This document shows, piece by piece, positions 56,071 through 64,000 of a stretch of DNA of 64,000 bases. The notes beneath the pieces were generated by a model. It was not told the DNA's origin. It worked only from the letters and a program-made list of their open reading frames with translations, and ran no database searches. The stretch is taken from positions 106,865-170,864 of the forward strand of contig NZ_PJAI02000009.1 of NCBI RefSeq assembly GCF_002843355.2. The letters are read 5' to 3'. This stretch comes from Colwellia echini (GTDB taxonomy: Bacteria; Pseudomonadota; Gammaproteobacteria; Enterobacterales; Alteromonadaceae). Each line of letters starts with the position of its first letter. Positions within the stretch are counted from its first letter, which is position 1. The position numbers and the translations under genes were made by a program.

Positions 56071-57423
56071 ATGAGTGTTGATGCAATTGGCTTGTCAGCC
56101 GATTTATTAAAGGCGGTTAAAGAGTGTGGTTATAAAAACTTAACCCCGATTCAACAAGAAGCTATTCCAGTTATTCGTCAAGGCTCTGATCTTTTAGCGA
56201 GCGCACAAACGGGTACAGGCAAAACAGCCGCGTTTAGTTTACCTATATTAGATGCAATCGCTAAAGCAAATCATGCATCTAATAGCGCGAACAAGTCAGA
56301 AGATTCGAAAAGCGCTTCAGGTCAAGCAATTCGTGCTTTGATATTAACGCCTACTCGAGAGCTTGCTAATCAAGTTGCAGACAACATAAAACAATATAGT
56401 CAATACTTACCAATTAAAAGTGGCGTGGTATATGGCGGCGGAAAAATGGCGTCGCAAACTAATATGCTAAAACAAGGTGTCGATGTGTTAGTTGCAACGC
56501 CGGGACGTTTATTAGAGCATTTAAACTTACGTAATGTGGACCTGTCTCAGGTAAAATTTTTGGTTCTTGATGAAGCCGACCGTATGTTAGATATGGGGTT
56601 TTTAGCTGATATTGAAAAATTATTGGTGGCGGTAAAACATAAACATCAAACCGTTATGTTTTCCGCAACATTTTCAGAACGCGTAAAGTCGTTAGCTAAT
56701 CAATTATTAAAATCACCTAAAACAATCAGTATTTCTAAACAAAATACCACCTCAGGTAAAATTAAACAGGCGGTTTATTGGGTAAGTGAAGATCGAAAAC
56801 GTGAATTACTCTCTGAAATTATAGGCGTTAATAATTGGCAGCAAGTACTGGTTTTTGCGGGCACTAAAGAAAGCGCGAATATTTTAGCGAAAGAATTGAA
56901 GTTAGATGGTATTAAAGCCGCTTTATGTCACGGCGATAAAACCCAAGGAGCTAGAAATAAAGCATTAGAGCAATTTAGTGAAGGTAACGTTCGCGTATTA
57001 GTTGCAACAGATGTTGCCGCTCGCGGACTAGATATACCTAATCTTAATTATGTAGTTAACTTCCATTTACCTTTTTTACCTGAAGATTACGTTCATCGTG
57101 TGGGTCGTACAGGTCGAGCAGGTAAATCAGGAACGGCAATCTCTTTAGTAAGTCCAAAAGATGAGCGCTTCTTAGAAAATATTGAACAGTTAATTGAGCG
57201 AAAATTTGAACGTATCGTTGCCCCTGGTTATGAATTTAACCGTCAAGAGTTCGATGCTTATCAAGAAGCAACTGTAAAGCGTGATAGTAAAAATAGATAC
57301 CGCGCAACCCAAGAAAAGAACCAAAGCTTGGCAAAGAAAGATGTAAAAGGTAAAGAGCAGAATAAAAACAAAGCTGCGCGTACAAGTACTAAGTACAATA
57401 ATAAAATTCAGAAAAAGCGTTAA
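56071..57423 (+). CDS. rhlE: DEAD-box RNA helicase, RhlE type
   Basis: The 450-residue protein has all helicase motifs in order: YKNLTPIQQEAIP, ASAQTGTGKTAAFSLP, LTPTRELANQVADN, ATPGRLLEH, VLDEADRMLDMGF, SATFS, then LCHGDKTQGARNKALEQF, ATDVAARGLDIPN and HRVGRTGRAGKSG. The C-terminal tail of about 70 residues is Lys/Arg/Asn-rich and low in complexity, typical of RhlE and absent from DbpA. RhlE helps ribosome assembly and RNA turnover, especially in the cold. A zinc-ribbon gene follows 24 bases later. Confidence 0.9.
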   Translation: MSVDAIGLSADLLKAVKECGYKNLTPIQQEAIPVIRQGSDLLASAQTGTGKTAAFSLPILDAIAKANHASNSANKSEDSKSASGQAIRALILTPTRELANQVADNIKQYSQYLPIKSGVVYGGGKMASQTNMLKQGVDVLVATPGRLLEHLNLRNVDLSQVKFLVLDEADRMLDMGFLADIEKLLVAVKHKHQTVMFSATFSERVKSLANQLLKSPKTISISKQNTTSGKIKQAVYWVSEDRKRELLSEIIGVNNWQQVLVFAGTKESANILAKELKLDGIKAALCHGDKTQGARNKALEQFSEGNVRVLVATDVAARGLDIPNLNYVVNFHLPFLPEDYVHRVGRTGRAGKSGTAISLVSPKDERFLENIEQLIERKFERIVAPGYEFNRQEFDAYQEATVKRDSKNRYRATQEKNQSLAKKDVKGKEQNKNKAARTSTKYNNKIQKKR

Positions 57424-57447
57424 GCTTTATTCGAAGAGCTTGTTAAA

Positions 57448-58185
57448 ATGACAAAACCAGTAATGGATTTTATAACACAAACTGTTGTTATAACGGAAAC
57501 GCCTTTTGATAAAAGGCACTGTTGCTGGTTTTGTGGCGAGCCAAGTCATGTGAGCTTTAATTTCCCCCCATCTTCCAACACTTCTAGCGCTATTTATAAC
57601 ACTAATTATCTAGTTGTTAATTGTCCACACCCGCGTATTTCAGTTCCTTGTTGCAGTGAGTGTAAAAGCCTTGCACGTAAAGCAGAAGTCGACAATATCT
57701 GGGCTGTTAATGCTTTTGTAAAAAAACAGTTATTAAAAATTTACGCTAAACATCTCGCTATTGGTGTAAATTGGACGCAAGAAGAGTTAGCAAGCAGTGA
57801 ATTTGAACACGGAAATTTTGCAGGGTTTGCTAGAAGTGCTTGGTTTGTTTATGAAGTAGCAAAGGGGAGGGTAAGTTATGCCGGTTGGCCATTAATTGCT
57901 AATGGCGTGGTACTTGATGAGTCGGTTTACGAGGAGTTACAAGCAGAAGAATTGTTTCACTTTGATGGTGTAGCATATCCATCGGTTACTGCGGCGATTG
58001 AACATTATGCGGGTATATTTTTATTAGACCAAGGTTATGTTAACGCGGTTTTACAATATATGGCTGATGGACATATAGATGAGAAATCATTTGCGAAAAC
58101 GATTCGCTTTTGTCGATTATTAGTAAATGCCACGCAGAGTGAGTTAAAGGTGGCATTTTTGACGTTAATTAATTCGAATGATTAA
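57448..58185 (+). CDS. Conserved hypothetical protein with N-terminal zinc ribbon
   Basis: I do not recognise a named family. The N-terminal 75 residues contain HCCWFCGEPSH and later NCPHPRISVPCCSECKSL, two CxxC pairs that could bind zinc. The rest is alpha-helical, with AVNAFVKKQLLKIYAKHLAI and an EHYAGIFLLDQGYVNAVLQY segment; there is no signal or TM segment. It lies 24 bases after rhlE on the same strand, so the two are probably co-transcribed and the protein may act in RNA metabolism. That last point is inference from position only. Confidence 0.6.
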   Translation: MTKPVMDFITQTVVITETPFDKRHCCWFCGEPSHVSFNFPPSSNTSSAIYNTNYLVVNCPHPRISVPCCSECKSLARKAEVDNIWAVNAFVKKQLLKIYAKHLAIGVNWTQEELASSEFEHGNFAGFARSAWFVYEVAKGRVSYAGWPLIANGVVLDESVYEELQAEELFHFDGVAYPSVTAAIEHYAGIFLLDQGYVNAVLQYMADGHIDEKSFAKTIRFCRLLVNATQSELKVAFLTLINSND

Positions 58186-58223
58186 TCAAAATAATTAATT
58201 TACTAGTGACTGGTTTTTACCTA

Positions 58224-59141
58224 TTAAACGACTGATAAATGAGCTGCACTTTGTGTTTTTCTTCGGTACAAAATTTGATCAGCCCGTTCAAAAAAGCTTT
58301 CTTCATTATCAGCTCTACTCATGAACGTTGAACCTACACTGCATGATAATTGATACTTACTTAACAGCGGATTGTTTTCTAGAGCAAAAACAATTCTACT
58401 TTCAATAATAGTCAATGCTGAATCAATAGAGTTTTCTACAATAATGGCGAATTCATCACCACCAAACCTAAATAGGCTATCAGAGTCTCGTGTACATTGA
58501 CGTAACACGCTAGCAAATTCTTTTAATACAAGATCGCCAGTTACATGTCCAAAGGTATCGTTAATTGCTTTAAACTTATTTAAATCGCCTAACACTAAAC
58601 CCACTAAAGTATGGTGTCTATTCGCATTATGCATGGCTCGTTTTAATTGTTCATCAAAATACCTTCTATTCCCAAGACCTGTTAACCCGTCTTGCATAGC
58701 TAGTTGTATAGCACTGTGATAAGCGATTGCATTTTTTATCGGGTATAGTAAACAGTTGTGAAGTTGTTCTAAAACTTTAAAGTTAGTTAAGCTTATCGGA
58801 CTATTAATCCCATAAGTTAATGTACCGACAAAATCGTCCCCCATCTTTAATTCAAAACAACGTTCTTTTTTAGCTTTTCTACTGCCGCGTAACGTTTTAT
58901 TTAATTGAGGACTTTTAAAGTATAAACCTGAAAAATCAATATAACGAGCGGCCTCAATCGAAAATATAGTTAATAATTTATCGAGATCAAGCGTTGTTTG
59001 TAATTGACTCATGAAGGTTACCATTTGACGCTTGTCAAATAACAACTGAGTAAAACCTTCTGCTACAAGCGCATCCGTGCTTAACGTATTATAGGTATTC
59101 AATGCTGAGAATCTATTATCAAGTACGTTTAGTGTTTGCAT
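58224..59141 (-). CDS. Diguanylate cyclase with GAF-like sensor domain
   Basis: The C-terminal domain (about residues 150-305) is a GGDEF domain: DGLTGLGNRRYFDEQL, LVLGDLNKFKAINDTFGHVT and the intact active site FRFGGDEFAII. An RDSD inhibitory (I-site) motif lies five residues before GGDEF, so product feedback is expected. The N-terminal 150 residues have no TM segment and look like a GAF-type sensor; ligand unknown. It should make cyclic-di-GMP in the cytoplasm. A c-di-GMP riboswitch is found about 4.3 kb away. Confidence 0.92.
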   Translation of the reverse strand: MQTLNVLDNRFSALNTYNTLSTDALVAEGFTQLLFDKRQMVTFMSQLQTTLDLDKLLTIFSIEAARYIDFSGLYFKSPQLNKTLRGSRKAKKERCFELKMGDDFVGTLTYGINSPISLTNFKVLEQLHNCLLYPIKNAIAYHSAIQLAMQDGLTGLGNRRYFDEQLKRAMHNANRHHTLVGLVLGDLNKFKAINDTFGHVTGDLVLKEFASVLRQCTRDSDSLFRFGGDEFAIIVENSIDSALTIIESRIVFALENNPLLSKYQLSCSVGSTFMSRADNEESFFERADQILYRRKTQSAAHLSVV

Positions 59142-59388
59142 ACAACAACCTCTTTAACTAATCTTTTACCTGTAGGGATCAAATATTCATTGCAAAGCGC
59201 GAAAATATTGACGGTAAATCTTATCTAGTTAGAGTAAAGCAAAATATATACCAGCATTGTTTTTTGATGTTTTTTTTAATTTCCATACAAGCCATATTGC
59301 AATGTATTTTTTAATTGATTGATATTTATCGTTTTTATGTTTTGTTGTCTTTTTTTTGATGAAATAGGTTATTTGTTTAATAGTTTAG

Positions 59389-59406
59389 GCGGCAATAAAT
59401 TGCCGC
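59389..59406. other. GC-rich hairpin in the 59142-59621 gap
   Basis: GCGGCAA at 59389-59395 pairs with TTGCCGC at 59400-59406 over a TAAA loop. No T-run follows on the plus strand. In the 480-base gap between the diguanylate cyclase and the antiporter this and the small frame at 59461 are the only structured items I see. Confidence 0.45.
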
Positions 59407-59460
59407 TATTTAGAGAGCTTGGTAATAAAGGCTAAATAGTATTACTAGAGGCTGTTTTAG

Positions 59461-59589
59461 ATGTTCTATCTGTTTAAATCAGAAGTTAATTATTGTAAAA
59501 ATAATCTCGAATGGTCAATAGGGCCAGATTCAACGAATCAAGCGTTGATAAGTAATCAGGTTATCAATAAGCCTACATTCTCAATGTAA
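59461..59589 (+). CDS. Possible 42-residue small protein
   Basis: The frame runs from an ATG with AGAGG nine bases upstream to a TAA at 59587-59589, ending 32 bases before the antiporter gene. The product begins MFYLFKSEVNYCKNNLEW and has no recognised family or TM segment. It could be a leader peptide or chance. Codon use and length give no firm support. Confidence 0.2.
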   Translation: MFYLFKSEVNYCKNNLEWSIGPDSTNQALISNQVINKPTFSM

Positions 59590-59621
59590 ATCATTATTAA
59601 ACTGATAATAAAGGATCTTAT

Positions 59622-61592
59622 GTGAACGGATATTTTGAGATATTAGTAATACTCAGCTGTGCCGTTTTTGTGGTGTGGGTATTTCGCTGCCTAAAATTGC
59701 CTGCTATTTTGGCTTACTTAGTAGCAGGAGTTATTGTTGGTCAACATGGTTTTGATATAACTAATGATCAAGTGGATTATGATCATTTTGCTGAACTGGG
59801 TATTGTTTTTTTACTATTTACACTGGGTTTAGAGTTTTCATTACCTCGATTGATGGCCATGCGACATTTGGTTTTGTCCGTTGGTAGTTTACAAGTTGCT
59901 ATAACACTTCTCATTTTTATGGTGGCAGGTGTATTTTGGGGATTAAGTTTTTCTGCAGCTTTTGTGGTCGGCGGTATATTAACACTTTCTTCTACTGCGA
60001 TTGTTATTAGGCAATTAAGTGAAACTGGGGCGATGAAGCGTAAATCAGGGCAAATTTCTGTTGCCATTTTACTTTTTCAAGATGTTGCGGTTGTTCCTTT
60101 GTTAATTATTATTCCTATGTTGACATTATCTAATCAAACAACCATGGTTTGGGCATTAATATTTGCCATGATTAAAGGGATAATTGTTGTTGCATTACTG
60201 CTATTAATTGGCAAATGGTTACTACCAAAAATATTTAAAATTATTGCTCAAGTACGTACTGATGAACTGTTTGTTTTAACCACACTATTGGTCACCTTAT
60301 TAGCGGCGGCATTTACACAATGGTTTGGTTTGTCGATGGCATTAGGAGCATTTCTAGCTGGTATGATGCTCAGTGAAAGTGAATATAAACATCAATTAGA
60401 AGCTGATATTCGCCCATATAGAGATATTTTACTAGGTTTATTTTTTATCACCGTAGGGATGAAACTAGATGTAGCTTTACTTATTTCGTCTCCATTTAGT
60501 CTACTCAGTTTAATGTTTGTTTTTATGGCGATAAAAATATTAGTGATTAAAGTACTGGCAGTAAAAGCTAGAGAATCTGATAAAGACGCCTGGGCATCTG
60601 CTTTGATGTTGGCGCAGATGGGGGAGTTTGGTTTTGTGTTAATTGCATTAGCTAGTCAAAGTAATGTATTACCGACGGATGTTGCATCTATGTTATTAGG
60701 TGCAGGGATTCTTAGTATGGCAATCACTCCGTATATGATAAACAATGCCAGGGCGTGGGCTTTATTACTCTGTGATAAAACTACCGAAGCTACTTTGAAA
60801 TTATCAATTTTACCTGAGGCAAAAAAATTAGAGAGTCACGTTATAATTTGTGGGTTTGGTCGTGTTGGGCAAACAGTAAGTCGATTTTTAAAACAAGATA
60901 ATATCGACTTTATTGCTATTGATGTTGATCCACTTCGTACACAAAAAGCACGGGATGCTGGTGAGAAGGTATTATTTGGCTCATCACGACAAACGGAGGT
61001 GCTTACTGCTGCAAATCTTGGTAAAGCAAAACTGGTAGTTATTGCGTTTGGCAATGATAATCAATCGATAGAGGTGATTAAAAAAATTAGACGAATTAAT
61101 ACCGATGTTCCTATTTTAGTTAGAACAAGAAATGACGACCAATTAAATAATTTACGTGAAGCGGGGGCGAATGAAGTAGTACCAGAAAGCTTAGAAGGCA
61201 GTTTAATGTTAGTGTCTCAAGTGTTGTCTTTATCAGGGGTGCCGTTAATTAAAATTATGCGTAGCGTACAAAAAGAACGTAAGAATCATTATAGCCATCT
61301 CCATGGATTTTTTCAGGGCGAGCAAACGAATATGGGACCTGAAACTATTGATCGACTTGAGTTTGCCCATGGCGTGCAATTAAGCGATCATTCTTTTGCA
61401 TGCCACAAGTCAATTCATTTATTAGCATTACAACTTCGTAATGTTTATGTGGTTGCATTACATAGAGAGGGAATTGAAATAGCTGATCCAGCAATGGAAA
61501 CTACTTTGCAAAATCAAGACACGCTAGTGATAAGAGGGAAGCCAATAGATGTTGAACGTGCAGAACATTACTTACAAAAAGGTAAAAGGTGA
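59622..61592 (+). CDS. CPA2-family cation:proton antiporter with RCK domain (Kef/YbaL-like)
   Basis: An inner-membrane K+ or Na+/H+ exchanger of 656 residues. About 12 TM segments occupy the first 390 residues, with LKLPAILAYLVAGVIVGQHG near the start and the LTLSSTAIVIRQLSETG region typical of CPA2. A cytosolic RCK_N domain follows (HVIICGFGRVGQTVSRFLKQ, an NAD-type GxGxxG), then a TrkA_C domain to the end (VYVVALHREGIEIADP). The start is GTG 59622 with AAGGA upstream. Domain order matches YbaL/KefB; ion specificity and glutathione control cannot be read from sequence. Confidence 0.92.
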   Translation: MNGYFEILVILSCAVFVVWVFRCLKLPAILAYLVAGVIVGQHGFDITNDQVDYDHFAELGIVFLLFTLGLEFSLPRLMAMRHLVLSVGSLQVAITLLIFMVAGVFWGLSFSAAFVVGGILTLSSTAIVIRQLSETGAMKRKSGQISVAILLFQDVAVVPLLIIIPMLTLSNQTTMVWALIFAMIKGIIVVALLLLIGKWLLPKIFKIIAQVRTDELFVLTTLLVTLLAAAFTQWFGLSMALGAFLAGMMLSESEYKHQLEADIRPYRDILLGLFFITVGMKLDVALLISSPFSLLSLMFVFMAIKILVIKVLAVKARESDKDAWASALMLAQMGEFGFVLIALASQSNVLPTDVASMLLGAGILSMAITPYMINNARAWALLLCDKTTEATLKLSILPEAKKLESHVIICGFGRVGQTVSRFLKQDNIDFIAIDVDPLRTQKARDAGEKVLFGSSRQTEVLTAANLGKAKLVVIAFGNDNQSIEVIKKIRRINTDVPILVRTRNDDQLNNLREAGANEVVPESLEGSLMLVSQVLSLSGVPLIKIMRSVQKERKNHYSHLHGFFQGEQTNMGPETIDRLEFAHGVQLSDHSFACHKSIHLLALQLRNVYVVALHREGIEIADPAMETTLQNQDTLVIRGKPIDVERAEHYLQKGKR

Positions 61593-61624
61593 GTAGCTTT
61601 ATCTATTTTGAATACTCTAAACAC

Positions 61625-62776
61625 TTATAAATCGAGAAAATACCTAATCGATTGTTCTTTTTCCATTGCGTCATCAAAACCTAACTTTATTAATTCACTA
61701 CAAAAGTTTTTATCAAATAATAAATAACTGAGAATACTCGATTCAGAATCATTACCTATGCCAGCACTTCGTAATAGAAAGCGTATAGTTATGGGAAGAT
61801 CATAGTAATACTTTGCAGCAATAGCATTAAAATCGTGACTAGGATTTATTACAAAAGTATCAATATGCTGTAAACCTGCATTAGCTTTTCGATCTTCAGC
61901 TGATATTAATTTGAGAGTTTGATTAATTCGTTTCAAACGCTCTAAATCACTGTGCATGGTATCTGCAAATATGGAGTCTAACAAATGACCTGCAACGGTT
62001 GCAGAGCTTGGTGGATGAGAAATGTTTTCTATTGGATACAAAGACTCTTTGGGTTGATCAACACCAATTACAAATATTTTTTTCGCACCTAAATGAATTG
62101 CAGGACTTAACGGTGATAATTGATGCACAGAGCCATCGCCAAAATGTTGATTTCTAATGTTGACTGAAGGGAATACCATCGGAATCGCAGCAGAAGCCAT
62201 TAAGTGCTCTGTATTTAATTGGCATAACACGCCGCGTCTTTTGGCACGAGTCCAGGGAAGTGCTATACCATTTGATTGATAAAAGCTGATTGAATCACCG
62301 TTACTATAACTTGAGGCGGTGATAGAAACGGCTGACAAATAGCCGCGAGCTATGTTCTGATCAATACGCTTGAAGTCAAGTATCTGGTTTAGTAAAGATC
62401 GTAAAGGGGAGTTATTAAGTATACTTCGAGGTTTTTTATTAGCATAATCGGCTTGAAAACTGGCTAGCATGCCTTGACCAATATGACCAAAAACATGAAG
62501 TGGATCACTATGATAAATACTTGATATATTAAAATTCTTCCAAGCCCATTCTAATTTCTTAACACCTAAATTAAAGCAAGATGCATGACAAGCTAAAGCA
62601 GTTGTATTAATAGCACCAGCCGAGGTGCCAGAAAGTATTGGGAAGGGAATACCATGATTTCGAGGAATTAACTTTGCAATAGCCGATAAGACACCTACTT
62701 GGTAAGCAGCCCTCGCGCCTCCACCAGTAAGTACAAGTGCATTATTGCTATTAAGGTAACTACGTTTTTGGATCAT
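61625..62776 (-). CDS. Patatin-like phospholipase
   Basis: The 383-residue protein has the patatin Ser-Asp dyad: NALVLTGGGARAAYQVGVLS (oxyanion loop, residues about 13-32), the nucleophile elbow ILSGTSAGAINTTALA and FGDGSVHQLSPLSPAI, in which the D-G-A/G motif is D-G-S. No signal peptide is seen, so it is probably cytoplasmic or injected rather than type V secreted. Patatins cleave acyl groups from phospholipids. It converges with the antiporter gene with only 32 bases between them and no terminator. Confidence 0.9.
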   Translation of the reverse strand: MIQKRSYLNSNNALVLTGGGARAAYQVGVLSAIAKLIPRNHGIPFPILSGTSAGAINTTALACHASCFNLGVKKLEWAWKNFNISSIYHSDPLHVFGHIGQGMLASFQADYANKKPRSILNNSPLRSLLNQILDFKRIDQNIARGYLSAVSITASSYSNGDSISFYQSNGIALPWTRAKRRGVLCQLNTEHLMASAAIPMVFPSVNIRNQHFGDGSVHQLSPLSPAIHLGAKKIFVIGVDQPKESLYPIENISHPPSSATVAGHLLDSIFADTMHSDLERLKRINQTLKLISAEDRKANAGLQHIDTFVINPSHDFNAIAAKYYYDLPITIRFLLRSAGIGNDSESSILSYLLFDKNFCSELIKLGFDDAMEKEQSIRYFLDL

Positions 62777-62908
62777 AGAGTTATTATTATAATAATTTGG
62801 TTAATTTAAATATATCGATTTTTGATCAATTTCAATGAATTAAGTGTAAGTGGTTTTAATTTACTTCGCTATATATTGGCATATAAATTAATGGTGAACA
62901 TAGGTGAG

Positions 62909-62948
62909 GTGATTCAAAATATTCACATTAATAAATATTTTGAATCAC
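62909..62948. other. 15-base-pair inverted repeat between DUF3718 and patatin genes
   Basis: GTGATTCAAAATATT at 62909-62923 is exactly complementary to 62934-62948, with a 10-base spacer. It is AT-rich and has no T-run after it on the minus strand. It lies 66 bases downstream of the DUF3718 gene, so it could act as a weak 3'-end element or a protein site. Confidence 0.5.
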
Positions 62949-63013
62949 ATTTAATAAAATATTGAGATAAATTTTAACTAAATATAGAGGCTTAACGCTA
63001 GCTTAAAATAGAC

Positions 63014-63373
63014 CTAACCATTTATACGATCGTTAGCGGCATCAAATAACGGTTTTGAAGTTGTTTCTAATGCAGGTAAATTCGCTGCAACATCATCTTT
63101 AGGTAATTTAGAAATGATCAGCTCACCAACATCTAGTGAACCAGAAGTTGCCGAGAATTCTAATATATTTTGACCGTTACAACGGAGTTCACCAAAGATA
63201 TGACGAATTTTAAGTTTATTTTGTTTTAAAAGTGAACGTAGACGATTTTTATTATCACTCGCGACATACTCACAAATAGTTGTGCCAATATCTGCCGCTT
63301 TTACTTTTGGGGCTGTCATAGCCGATGTAAATATTAAAACACTGATGGTTGATACTATTAATACTTTTTTCAT
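63014..63373 (-). CDS. Secreted DUF3718 family protein under c-di-GMP riboswitch control
   Basis: A 119-residue protein with a signal peptide ending near TAPKVKAAD. The mature part shows the DUF3718 layout: TTICEYVASDNKNRLRSLLK, FGELRCNGQNILEFSATSG (two Cys in all) and DVGELIISKLP. The family occurs in marine Alteromonadales and has no known function; the Cys pair may form a disulfide in the periplasm. A cyclic-di-GMP-I riboswitch lies directly upstream on the same strand, so expression should depend on c-di-GMP, suggesting a surface or biofilm role (inference). Confidence 0.82.
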   Translation of the reverse strand: MKKVLIVSTISVLIFTSAMTAPKVKAADIGTTICEYVASDNKNRLRSLLKQNKLKIRHIFGELRCNGQNILEFSATSGSLDVGELIISKLPKDDVAANLPALETTSKPLFDAANDRING

Positions 63374-63424
63374 TTAATAACCTTATTATTGAGTCAATAA
63401 AAGAAAAAACCCCGGATATCCTGT

Positions 63425-63521
63425 TAATGGAGGTGACTCCGCTGTCGTAGGAAAAGATAAAATAGATTTTCCCTTAGACCGGTGGTTTTGCGTAATACAC
63501 TTTCATGTACTTTGCCTTTTC
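63425..63521 (-). promoter_or_regulatory. Cyclic-di-GMP-I (GEMM-I) riboswitch
   Basis: On the minus strand the sequence reads GGCAAAG, a stem closed by a GAAA tetraloop (63500-63513 region), TACGCAAAACCACCGG, CTAAGGG, a variable hairpin (GGAAAA/TTTTCC) and CTACGACAGCGGAGTCACC. These match the conserved GEMM-I blocks in order and spacing: GGCAAA, tetraloop, ACGCAAA, the CUAA receptor region and AGCGGnGUnACC. Downstream, a G-rich segment followed by six T (about 63405-63415) looks like a terminator, suggesting transcriptional control of the DUF3718 gene. Confidence 0.9.
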
Positions 63522-63540
63522 TTTATTGTTAATAAGTATC

Positions 63541-63903
63541 ATGCAATAGTAACAAAAGTGCAAGTCAAGTAAGGAAATGTAATTCATTGTTAAGTTATTG
63601 AAGTAAATAGTACTCATTTCATTTAATAACTATCTAACTGAATTACCGAGCTAAAGAGCTAGAACTTGCATAATAGATTAATAAGAACCAACTATGAATC
63701 AATTGAAGAGAAGTCTTAATTTTATCCGCGTGTACGACAATACTTAAGCCGGTAGGTATTTTACTGCTTAATTGATATTGACATTTAAACAAAAGTTAAG
63801 CTCATACAAAAAGAAATATGAAGCATGCTTTAAGCTGAAGCTCAATGAATTGTTTGATAAATGAGCTAACAAACAAGAAAAATAAAAATAATGAAAATAA
63901 CGC
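63541..63903. other. Intergenic region upstream of the terminal promoter
   Basis: I see no credible gene. A 63-codon minus-strand frame at 63768-63959 has unlikely composition and overlaps the promoter. The last 35 bases before 63904 are very A/T-rich and could serve as an UP element. Confidence 0.4.
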
Positions 63904-63938
63904 TTGATCATTATTAAGAACTCTCTACAATGCGCTCC
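63904..63938 (+). promoter_or_regulatory. Strong promoter with stringent-type discriminator
   Basis: TTGATC at 63904-63909 and TACAAT at 63926-63931 are separated by 16 bases, preceded by an A/T-rich tract and followed by GCGCTCC. A near-consensus core, UP-like tract and GCGC discriminator are the marks of rRNA, tRNA or ribosomal-protein promoters. The transcribed gene lies mostly beyond the window. Confidence 0.65.
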
Positions 63939-63960
63939 AGTTCCGAGGGGTTCACGCAAA

Positions 63961-64000
63961 ATGAATCATCAAGAGCTTGTTTTACTAAGTTATCTACTCG
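63961..64000 (+). CDS. Possible start of a gene running off the window
   Basis: An ATG at 63961 with GAGGGG ten bases upstream opens a frame of 13 codons (MNHQELVLLSYLL) to the window edge. It is about 23 bases after the expected start of transcription. It could be a true gene start or an untranslated stable-RNA leader; too little is visible to decide. Confidence 0.3.
   Translation, partial: MNHQELVLLSYLL

Noticed and set aside
63768..63959. 63-residue minus-strand open frame near the window end
   Set aside because: Composition is rich in Phe, Tyr, His and Ser with no domain, and it lies across a strong plus-strand promoter and the AT-rich tract.
1..64000. tRNA genes, rRNA genes, CRISPR arrays, transposases or prophage genes
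   Set aside because: I looked for T-loop motifs, regularly spaced repeats and transposase, integrase or phage-like proteins and found none; the repeats present are short, dispersed and non-coding.

Overview
The window is an AT-rich stretch of a gammaproteobacterial chromosome. Protein sequences, gene order and family-restricted genes (DUF2802, DUF2986, DUF3718, DUF2788, YggN) point to Alteromonadales, most likely Colwellia or a close marine relative. This placement is inference from remembered family and synteny patterns; no search was run. There are no tRNA or rRNA genes, CRISPR arrays, transposases or prophage genes inside the window. It is mostly core chromosome, with short non-coding repeats and several structured intergenic RNAs.

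Layout. 1-2032: end of a chemotaxis locus (two CheW-type proteins, DUF2802). 2179-5827: mlaA, then ribH-nusB-thiL-pgpA (riboflavin, antitermination, thiamine, phosphatidylglycerol). 6167-11267: hpf, then an RND efflux adaptor/pump pair. 11499-18613: small genes, dbpA, yggN-like, tapT-like, then serA and rpiA on the minus strand. 18906-23462: dapD, glnD and map on the minus strand, facing away from rpsB. 24980-46305: the conserved block rpsB-tsf-pyrH-frr-uppS-cdsA-dxr-rseP-bamA-skp-lpxD-fabZ-lpxA-lpxB-rnhB-dnaE-accA, followed by tilS. It joins translation, isoprenoid carrier and phospholipid synthesis, outer-membrane protein assembly, lipid A synthesis and replication. 48141-52395: a PhnA/YjdM-like gene, then fur, fldA, ybfE, DUF2788 and ybfF on the minus strand, and seqA. 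52621-62776: an ACE-like M2 peptidase lipoprotein, a PsrA-type TetR regulator, rhlE with a zinc-ribbon partner, a diguanylate cyclase, a CPA2 antiporter with an RCK domain and a patatin-like phospholipase. 63014-63521: a secreted DUF3718 protein behind a cyclic-di-GMP-I riboswitch. The window ends just after a strong promoter with a stringent-type discriminator.

The most interesting material is non-coding. A roughly 120-base unit, with flanking blocks at exactly conserved spacing and a strong minus-strand intrinsic terminator, is present twice between the M2 peptidase and the PsrA-like gene (54641-55038); it looks like twin small RNA genes. A c-di-GMP riboswitch precedes the DUF3718 gene, a few kilobases from a diguanylate cyclase with an intact GGDEF motif and an I-site. 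The tsf-pyrH gap holds an unexplained structured element and a leader with mutually exclusive hairpins. Two kinds of MITE-like repeat with terminal inverted repeats are present, one overlapping the stop codon of the RND pump. A 32-base perfect palindrome precedes bamA, a terminator hairpin abuts the start of tilS, and a long nested hairpin precedes the phnA-like gene.

Translation starts were adjusted where an upstream ATG/TTG lacked a ribosome binding site or lengthened a conserved N-terminus. Several core genes (dbpA, cdsA, skp, fabZ) appear to start with TTG and several others with GTG.
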